DNA of 42,393 nt, taken from Gemmatimonadota bacterium. Lineage in GTDB: Bacteria; Gemmatimonadota; Gemmatimonadetes; Gemmatimonadales; Gemmatimonadaceae. Shown here piece after piece: positions 36,042 to 42,393 of this stretch (positions within the stretch are counted from its first letter, which is position 1; each line of letters begins with the position of its first letter). The position numbers were made by a program, and so were the translations under genes. The stretch is taken from positions 1 through 42,393 of the forward strand of contig QHVE01000043.1 in NCBI GenBank assembly GCA_003223455.1, given 5' to 3'. The notes below the pieces were generated by a model. That model was not told the DNA's origin. It saw nothing but the letters and a program-made list of their open reading frames with translations, and ran no database searches.

Positions 36042-36140
36042 CCTAGCGTCCAAGTCGAACCACTTCTACATTTTGCGGGATTGCCACGAAAACGCCGACG
36101 GCATCCGCCGCCGACGCCTTCTCGCTTTTTCCGCCCCTGC

Positions 36141-37647
36141 ATGAGCAGCTCGGCCGTCTCGACCGAAGCCACGCCGCAGTCCGATTCCGGATTCGTCAAA
36201 GCGATGACCCTGACCGACGCGACGATGCTCGTCGCGGGGTCGATGATCGGGTCGGGCATCTTCATCGTATCGGCGAGCATGGCGCGGGATCTCCCGTCGC
36301 CGCTCTGGATGATCCTCGCCTGGGTGCTCTCGGGCGTGATGACGCTGCTCGGTGCCCTCGCGTACGGTGAGCTCGCCGCCATGTACCCGCGCGCGGGGGG
36401 GCAGTACCTGTTCCTGCGCGAAGCGATGGGACCCCTCATGGGGTTCCTCTACGGCTGGACATTTTTCGTCGTGATCGGCACGGGGACCATCGCTGCCGTC
36501 GCCGTCGCCTTCGGCCGATTCCTCGGCGTGTTCTTCCCCGTGGTCGGCCCGGAGCGCTTCTCCTGGTTTCCCCAGGCCGACGTGTGCGTCGCCGCGCTCG
36601 GCTGCACCAATCCGGCGAGCGCCATCCTGATCGGGCTTTCGCCGCAGCGGCTGGTCGGTCTGCTCAGCATCGCGTTCCTCACCTGGATCAACCTCCGGGG
36701 GATTCGCCAGGGGAAGCGCGTGCAGACGACGCTGACCGTCGTGAAGACGGGCGCCCTCGCGCTGCTGATCGTGCTCGGGCTCACCCTCGGCCGGAACGCT
36801 GACGCGACCACCGCCAACTTCTCGGGTGGCGGATTCTCCGGCCAGTGGTCGCTCACCTCCACGCTCATCATCGCCTTCGGCGCGGCGATGGTCGGATCGC
36901 TTTTCTCGAGCGACGCGTGGAACAGCGTCACCTTCGCCGCCGCCGAAGTGAAGAACCCGGCGCGCAACCTCCCGATCGCGCTCACTGGTCTCGCTCCTCT
37001 ACATCCTCGCCAACTTTTCGTATCTCAGCGTGCTGCCGTACGCCGGAAACCCCGACGGTGCCACGGCGGTCGCTCGCGGCATCGCTCACGCCACGCAGGA
37101 CCGCGTGGGCACCGCCGTCGCCGAAACGATCTTCGGGCCGAGCGGCGCGTTGCTGATGGCGGGCGCGATCCTCGTCTCGACCTTCGGCTGCAACAACGGA
37201 TTGATCCTGTCCGGAGCGCGAGTCTATTACGCGATGGCCCGTGATGGGCTCTTCTTTCGCCGGGCGGGGACGTTGAATTCGCACAACGTCCCCGCCTTCG
37301 CGTTGGTGGTCCAGTGGCTCTGGACGGCCATCCTCTGCCTCACCGGCACATATGGGCAGCTCCTCAACTACGTGATCTTCGCGGCGCTGCTCTTCTATGC
37401 CTTCACGACGGCGGGGCTGTTCATCCTGCGCGGAAAGCGTCCGGACGCCGATCGGCCGTATCGCGCCCTGGGATACCCCGTGCTGCCGGCGCTGTACATC
37501 GTACTCTGCTGCGCGGTGATGCTGCTCCTGCTCCTGTCGCCAACGACACGAACCGAGTCCATCTCCGGACTCGTGCTCGTGCTCATCGGGATCCCGGTGT
37601 TCTTCCTCTGGCGCCGCGTCGAAGCCCCGACCGCTGCCGGCGCCTGA
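36141..37647 (+). pseudogene. APC-superfamily amino-acid permease, frameshifted
   Basis: Two adjacent frames together encode one APC transporter of ~500 residues. From ATG 36141 the first part reads GSMIGSGIFIVSASMARDL through AAEVKNPARNLPIALT. Near 36987 the frame must change by one base to continue VSLLYILANFSYLSVLPYAG and run to the stop at 37647 (GIPVFFLWRRVEAP). Without the shift, the first frame continues with Arg-rich nonsense to 37244. Homologues usually have several more residues between these two blocks, so a small deletion rather than one added base may be the cause. It could be a true pseudogene or an assembly error. The substrate is unknown; the sequence resembles LAT-like exchangers. 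Confidence 0.85.
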
Positions 37648-37658
37648 CGGGCGTCGGC
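37636..37658 (+). other. Hairpin at the end of the frameshifted permease
   Basis: GCCGGCGCC pairs with GGCGTCGGC over 9 bp with one G-U pair and a TGACG loop that contains the stop codon. No T-tract follows. It may be a weak terminator or may only reflect GC-rich coding sequence. Confidence 0.25.
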
Positions 37659-37689
37659 GCTCTCCGCACGTAACCCGTTACCAAGCAAC

Positions 37690-39876
37690 ATGACGCAGAC
37701 GCAGTCTTCCCTGTTGACACTCGTCATTGGCGCCAGCGCCATCGCACTCGTCTTCGCCGTCTTCCTCGCGCGCTGGGTACTCGCGCGCCCACGCGGCACG
37801 CCGGAGATGCAGAAGATCTCCAACGCGATCCAGCAGGGAGCGGAGGCGTATCTCGCGCGGCAGTACAAGACGATTGCCGGACTGTCGGTCGTCGTCGCCG
37901 TACTGCTCGGCGTCGGCTACGGTTTCTTCCGCCCGACGACGGCGCATGATCCGGTTCAGGATCCGAAGACCTTCGCGCTCTACGTCACTGCATCCTTCCT
38001 CCTCGGTGCGCTGAGCTCGGGGATCGCGGGCTACGTCGGCATGTGGGTGTCGATCCGCTCGAACATCCGCGTCGCGGCCGCGGCGATGACGTCGCTCAAC
38101 GACGCGCTGCAGACGGCGCTCCGTGGCGGCGCAGTCTCGGGGCTGTTCACGGTCGCGATGAGCCTTCTCGGCGTCGGAGGTCTGTTCGCCGCACTCTCGA
38201 CGTTCGCTCCGGCCGGAATGGAAGCGGGCGAATGGGCGCAGCACATCCCATTCCTCATCGTCGGCTACGGGTTCGGTGCGTCGTTCGTCGCACTGTTCGC
38301 GCAGCTCGGCGGCGGCATCTACACCAAGGCCGCGGACGTCGGCGCCGACCTCGTCGGCAAGGTCGAGGCGGGGATCCCAGAGGATGATCCCCGCAACCCG
38401 GCGGTCATCGCCGATCTGGTCGGCGACAACGTGGGCGACTGCGCCGGCCGTGGCGCCGACCTGTTCGAGTCCACCGCCGCCGAGAACATCGGCGCAATGA
38501 TCCTGGGCGTGCTGCTGTACCGGTCGTTTGGCATCAACGGCATTCTCTTCCCGCTCGTGATCATGGCGCTCGGCCTGATTTGCTCCATCGTCGGCGTCAT
38601 GGTGGTGAGGACGAAGGAGGACGCGGACCCCATGAAGGCGCTGAACCGCGGCTACTACGTGACCGCGGCACTCGTCACGGTGGCGTTCTTCTTCGCCACG
38701 CGGACGCTGCTCAATCCCGCGGGAGCGCCCGACGTGTGGTGGCACTTCTTTTTCTGCGGCTTGATCGGCATCGCCACGTCGATCGCCTTCGTCTTCATCA
38801 CGCAGTACTACACCGAGTATCGCTATCGCCCGGTGCTGGGCATCGCCGAGGCGAGCCAGACGGGACCAGCCACGAACATCATCGCCGGTATCGCCGTCGG
38901 AATGGAGTCCACCGTGATGCCGGTCATCGCGATCGGCATCGCGATCATCGCCAGCTACACGCTCGGCCAGACGAGTGGGCTGGTGAATGCGACTGGCCAG
39001 CCGATCGGCGGATTGTTCGGCACCGCCGTCGCGACGATGGGCATGCTGGGTACGGCGGGCTACATCCTCGCGATGGACGTGTTCGGACCCATCACGGACA
39101 ACGCCGGTGGCATCGTCGAGATGTCGCGGCAGCCGGAGTCGGTGCGCGACAAGACCGACCGACTCGACTCCGTTGGGAACACCACGAAGGCACTCACCAA
39201 GGGATACGCCATCGGCTCGGCCGCACTCGCCGCGTTCCTTCTCTTCTCGGCGTATCTCGACGAGGTTCGCAACTACACCGGGCAGACGCTCAACGTCGAT
39301 CTGTCGAAGCCGGTGGTGTTCGTTGCCGGCCTGCTCGGCGCGATGCTCGTCTTCTGGTTCTCGTCGCTCGCCATGACGGCCGTTCGCAAGGCGGCGTCGT
39401 CGGTGATCACGGAGGTCCGCCGTCAGTTCCACGAGCGTCCGGGAATCATGAAGGGAACGGAGGACCCCGATTACGCCGCGTGCGTCGACATCGTGACCGT
39501 CGGCGCGCTCAAGGCCATGGTGTTGCCTGGCGCGCTGGTGGTGCTCTTCCCGATCGTCGTCGGCCTCGTCTTCAAGTACTTCGGCCAGCCCGGTGAGTAC
39601 ATGGGCGCCGAGTCGGTCGCCGCGCTGCTCATGGTCGGCACGATCGCCGGCATCCTCATGGCGGGGTTCCTGAACAACGGCGGCGGCGCGTGGGACAACG
39701 CGAAGAAGTACATCGAGACCGGCGCCTACGGTGGAAAGCGCTCGGAGGCCCACAAGGCGGCCGTCGTCGGCGACACGGTCGGCGATCCGTTCAAGGATAC
39801 GGCGGGACCGTCGCTGCACGTGCTGGTGAAGCTGCTCAGCACGATCACGCTCGTGCTGGCTCCGATGTTCCTCTGA
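37690..39876 (+). CDS. hppA: Membrane-bound H+-translocating pyrophosphatase, K+-independent type
   Basis: Couples hydrolysis of pyrophosphate to proton export across the inner membrane. The 728-residue protein has about sixteen hydrophobic segments. Substrate motifs are GGGIYTKAADVGADLVGKVE, EDDPRNPAVIADLVGDNVGDCAGRGADLFES and VVGDTVGDPFKDTAGPS. The GNTTKALTKG segment has Lys500 where K+-dependent enzymes have Ala; this marks the K+-independent, proton-only group. The start ATG 37690 lacks a clear ribosome site. It could supply proton motive force to the surrounding TonB complex and symporters, or remove pyrophosphate; this link is inferred. Confidence 0.97.
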   Translation: MTQTQSSLLTLVIGASAIALVFAVFLARWVLARPRGTPEMQKISNAIQQGAEAYLARQYKTIAGLSVVVAVLLGVGYGFFRPTTAHDPVQDPKTFALYVTASFLLGALSSGIAGYVGMWVSIRSNIRVAAAAMTSLNDALQTALRGGAVSGLFTVAMSLLGVGGLFAALSTFAPAGMEAGEWAQHIPFLIVGYGFGASFVALFAQLGGGIYTKAADVGADLVGKVEAGIPEDDPRNPAVIADLVGDNVGDCAGRGADLFESTAAENIGAMILGVLLYRSFGINGILFPLVIMALGLICSIVGVMVVRTKEDADPMKALNRGYYVTAALVTVAFFFATRTLLNPAGAPDVWWHFFFCGLIGIATSIAFVFITQYYTEYRYRPVLGIAEASQTGPATNIIAGIAVGMESTVMPVIAIGIAIIASYTLGQTSGLVNATGQPIGGLFGTAVATMGMLGTAGYILAMDVFGPITDNAGGIVEMSRQPESVRDKTDRLDSVGNTTKALTKGYAIGSAALAAFLLFSAYLDEVRNYTGQTLNVDLSKPVVFVAGLLGAMLVFWFSSLAMTAVRKAASSVITEVRRQFHERPGIMKGTEDPDYAACVDIVTVGALKAMVLPGALVVLFPIVVGLVFKYFGQPGEYMGAESVAALLMVGTIAGILMAGFLNNGGGAWDNAKKYIETGAYGGKRSEAHKAAVVGDTVGDPFKDTAGPSLHVLVKLLSTITLVLAPMFL

Positions 39877-39901
39877 CCGCCCTCTCGCGCGAGGCTCGAC
39901 G

Positions 39902-41416
39902 ATGACGTCGCTGTTTGCCCGAAAGCCCATCGCCGAGCTCGTTGCGGAGGGGGACCATCCCAACGCGCTGAAGCGCGAGCTGGGCGCGGGCGACCTGATC
40001 ATGCTCGCGATCGGCGCGGTGATCGGCGCCGGCATCTTCGGGGCGATCGGCACCGCCGCCGCGGGTCAGACCGATGCGGCGGGACACGTCATCCGGAGCG
40101 GCGCGGGCCCGGCGCTCGTCTTCTCCTTCCTGCTGCTCGGCGGAGCGTGCGCGCTCGCCGCGCTCTGCTACGCGGAGCTCGCGTCGATGATCCCGCAGGC
40201 GGGCAGCGCGTACGCCTACGCGTACGCCACGCTCGGTGAGATCGTGGCCTGGATCATCGGCTGGGACCTCATCCTCGAGTATGCCGTCGGCAACGTCGCG
40301 GTCGCGATCTCGTGGGGCGACTACTTCAAGACGCTGACCGGCGGGCTGCTGCACCTGCCCGTCTGGCTCACGACGGGCTACCGCACCGCGCTGCTCAGCT
40401 CCGACGCGAACGTGCACGGTCTGCTCACGACGGCGCCCCACGTCGCCGGGATTCCGATCCTCGTCAATCTCCCGGCGTTCGCGATCGTCGCCTTCATCAC
40501 GTGGCTGCTGCTGCGTGGCGTGCGCGAGAGCGCACGCGCCAACAACATCATGGTGGTGGTGAAGCTGCTGGCGCTGGCGCTGTTCATCGCGGCCGGCCTC
40601 ACCAAGATCAATCCGGTCAACTACACGCCCTTCGCGCCGAATGGATTCGCCGGCATTCACCATGGCGCGGCGATCGTGTTCTTCGCCTACATCGGCTTCG
40701 ACGCGATCTCCACCGCGGCGGAGGAGACGAAGAATCCGCAGCGCAACCTGCCGATCGGCATCCTGGGCGGTCTCGCGATCTGCACGGTGATCTACGTCAT
40801 CGTCGGTGCCGTGCTCACGGGCATGGTGAATTACAAGGAGCTCGACCCGAGCCTCCACGCCGATCCGCTCGCCTACGCGCTCCAGCGCACGGGCATGCAG
40901 AGCGCGAGCTGGCTCGTCGCGTTGGGGGCCGTCTTCTCGATGACCGCGGTCCTCCTCGTCTTTCAGTACGGCCAGCCGCGAATCTTCTACGCGATGGGGC
41001 GGGACGGACTCCTCCCGCGCTGGGCGTCGCGCCTCCATCGACGGACGCGCGTGCCGTACACCACGACGCTGTTGACCGGCGTGTTCGTGGCGTTGTGGTC
41101 GCTGATCGGCGACGCGGGCGAGACGTACGACCTGACGAACATCGGGACGCTCTTCGCGTTCGCCATCGTCTGTGTCGGCGTGCTCGTGCTGCGTTACACG
41201 CAGCCGGAGCGTCCGCGCCCCTTCCGCGTCCCATTCGTCTGGCCCGTCTGCGTCGGCGGTGCGGCAGCGTGCGTGTTCGTCATGCGCGGGCTACCTCAGC
41301 AGGCGTGGGAGCGGTTCGCCATCTGGCTGGCGATCGGCCTCGTGCTGTACTTCGCCTACGGCTATCGCAACTCGACGTTGCGCGGCGGCCCGTCGCGTGA
41401 GGGCCCGAGCGTCTGA
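39902..41416 (+). CDS. APC-superfamily amino-acid permease (cationic amino acid transporter-like)
   Basis: Inner-membrane amino-acid transporter of 504 residues with about twelve hydrophobic segments. It begins with a typical cytoplasmic lead (GDHPNALKRELGAGDLIMLAIGAVIGAGIFGAIG), where the unwound GAGIF motif of helix 1 binds the substrate amino group. FFAYIGFDAISTAAEETKNPQRNLPIGI, helix 6, and RIFYAMGRDGLLP follow. This pattern matches the CAT/YfnA group. It starts 25 bases after hppA and overlaps the next symporter gene (TGATG). Unlike the permease at 36141 it is intact, so it may take over if that one is inactive. The precise substrate is not visible. Confidence 0.93.
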   Translation: MTSLFARKPIAELVAEGDHPNALKRELGAGDLIMLAIGAVIGAGIFGAIGTAAAGQTDAAGHVIRSGAGPALVFSFLLLGGACALAALCYAELASMIPQAGSAYAYAYATLGEIVAWIIGWDLILEYAVGNVAVAISWGDYFKTLTGGLLHLPVWLTTGYRTALLSSDANVHGLLTTAPHVAGIPILVNLPAFAIVAFITWLLLRGVRESARANNIMVVVKLLALALFIAAGLTKINPVNYTPFAPNGFAGIHHGAAIVFFAYIGFDAISTAAEETKNPQRNLPIGILGGLAICTVIYVIVGAVLTGMVNYKELDPSLHADPLAYALQRTGMQSASWLVALGAVFSMTAVLLVFQYGQPRIFYAMGRDGLLPRWASRLHRRTRVPYTTTLLTGVFVALWSLIGDAGETYDLTNIGTLFAFAIVCVGVLVLRYTQPERPRPFRVPFVWPVCVGGAAACVFVMRGLPQQAWERFAIWLAIGLVLYFAYGYRNSTLRGGPSREGPSV

Positions 41417-42393
41417 TGAGCGCGCAGCAGAGCAGCACAGTGACGCCTGACGCCCCGCCGCCGCGCGGTCTGCGTCGCGTCACCCAGACCCAGTGGATCG
41501 TCATCGCGATGGTCGCCGGGATCGCGCTCGGCTATTTCTTCCCTGATCTGCCCGCGGACCAGAAGGGCTTCCAGGCGTCCGACCTGCGCGTCCTGTCGAC
41601 GATCTTCCTGCGGATGATCAAGTCGCTGATCGTGCCGCTGCTGTTCTCGACCCTCGTCGTCGGCATCGCGGGACACGGCGACGACATGAAGCGCGTCGGA
41701 CGGCTCGCGTTCCGCTCGATCGTCTACTTCGAGATCGTGACGACGCTCGCCCTCGTCGTCGGACTCCTCGCGGTGAACCTCGTCAAGCCCGGCGCCGGAG
41801 TGAACCTCTCGACCGCGACCGCCGAGGCCGGGGCCGAGTTCGCGAAGCGCCAGACCACGCTGAGCGGTGTGATCGAGCACACCGTGCCTCAGAGCTTCTT
41901 CGAGGCGGCCGCGGCGAACGAGGTGCTCCAGGTCGTCTTCTTCGCGATCATCTTCGCCGTCGCGCTCTCCCAGGTGCAGGGCGCCGCGAAGACGTTCATG
42001 CTCTCGGCGTGCGAGAGCCTGAGCGAGGTGATGTTCAAGTTCGTCGGCATCGTGATGAAGTTCGCGCCGTTCGGTATCGGGGCGGCGATCGCGGTCACCG
42101 TCGGGAAGAGCGGGCTGGGCGTGCTCCGGAATCTGGGCGTGCTCGTGCTGACGCTGTACGGCGCGCTGCTCGTGTTCGTGGCATTCGTGCTCATTCCCAT
42201 CGCCATCGCCTTCAAGGTGCCACTGCGGCGGTTCTGGCAGGCGACCAGAGAGCCGTGGCTCATCGCCTTCACCACGGCCTCATCGGAAGCGGCGCTGCCG
42301 CTGGCGCTGCAGCGTATGGAGCGGCTCGGCGTCCCACGCCGCATCGTCTCGTTCGTGCTGCCGACGGGCTATTCGTTCAACCTGGACGGGAGC
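41416..42393 (+). CDS. Dicarboxylate/amino acid:cation symporter (GltP/DctA family), 3' end missing
   Basis: Inner-membrane symporter for glutamate/aspartate or C4-dicarboxylates. The visible 326 residues start at ATG 41416, which overlaps the previous stop, and run off the right edge; the family is usually 400-450 residues. Visible features are TQWIVIAMVAGIALGYFFP, LRMIKSLIVPLLFSTLVVGIAG, KFAPFGIGAAIAVTVG, the serine-containing hairpin loop TTASSEAALPLALQRMERLGVP, and LPTGYSFNLDGS, the start of the binding core. The cation and substrate cannot be decided because the C-terminal half of the binding site is outside the window. Confidence 0.93.
   Translation, partial: MSAQQSSTVTPDAPPPRGLRRVTQTQWIVIAMVAGIALGYFFPDLPADQKGFQASDLRVLSTIFLRMIKSLIVPLLFSTLVVGIAGHGDDMKRVGRLAFRSIVYFEIVTTLALVVGLLAVNLVKPGAGVNLSTATAEAGAEFAKRQTTLSGVIEHTVPQSFFEAAAANEVLQVVFFAIIFAVALSQVQGAAKTFMLSACESLSEVMFKFVGIVMKFAPFGIGAAIAVTVGKSGLGVLRNLGVLVLTLYGALLVFVAFVLIPIAIAFKVPLRRFWQATREPWLIAFTTASSEAALPLALQRMERLGVPRRIVSFVLPTGYSFNLDGS

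Noticed and set aside
37678-40053. Very long open frame on the - strand (791 codons), and similar ones at 28724-30898 and 1271-2887
   Set aside because: They lie antisense to hppA, the regulators and the GH67 gene. Their translations are rich in Arg, His, Asp and Glu without domains, as expected for the complement of GC-rich coding sequence.

Overview
The window is a GC-rich bacterial chromosome segment in which about thirty recognisable genes all lie on the + strand. Many neighbours are translationally coupled (GTGA, TGATG or TAATG junctions, or 8-base overlaps). Three features suggest a Gemmatimonadota-like aerobic heterotroph: lipoprotein-type glycoside hydrolases without SusCD, a TonB/ExbB/ExbD/ExbD block, and a membrane pyrophosphatase. 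This placement is an inference from gene content, not proven. No tRNA, rRNA, CRISPR array, transposase or phage gene was seen.

Region 1 (1-15365) is a glucuronoxylan utilisation locus. It holds a glucarate-dehydratase-type enolase enzyme (cut by the left edge), GH67 alpha-glucuronidase, xylose isomerase, xylulokinase, a ribose/xylose-type ABC importer, an SGNH esterase, a GPH-family sugar symporter, GH10 xylanase and GH43 beta-xylosidase. Xylan is cut outside, acetyl and glucuronyl groups are removed, and xylose enters the pentose phosphate pathway. The one long gap (9447-9775) holds a promoter-like sequence, a 19-bp perfect palindrome and a 15-bp hairpin.

Region 2 (15399-27168) starts with a GntR/FadR-type regulator and then carries a nearly complete non-phosphorylating L-fucose-type (6-deoxyhexose or D-arabinose) pathway. 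The enzymes are a lactonase, an SDR, an FAH-family hydrolase, L-fuconate dehydratase and a Zn-dependent dehydrogenase. A second sugar ABC importer is split around them, followed by an aldose 1-epimerase and mannonate dehydratase. The second ABC ATPase lacks about 16 residues, including the Walker B strand of its second nucleotide-binding domain.

Region 3 (27169-32486) encodes two two-component systems. The first pairs a GAF/PAS histidine kinase with an NtrC-like regulator in which the GAFTGA loop reads GAFPGA and the Walker B Asp-Glu reads Asp-Gly, so it is unlikely to be an ordinary sigma-54 activator. The second is an OmpR-type regulator with a membrane kinase.

Region 4 (32600-42393) encodes TonB, ExbB, two ExbD proteins and a second TonB-like protein. 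After these come a frameshifted amino-acid permease, a K+-independent-type H+-pyrophosphatase, an intact APC permease and a dicarboxylate/glutamate symporter cut by the right edge. Regions 3 and 4 look like general signalling, envelope energisation and solute uptake rather than part of the sugar locus.
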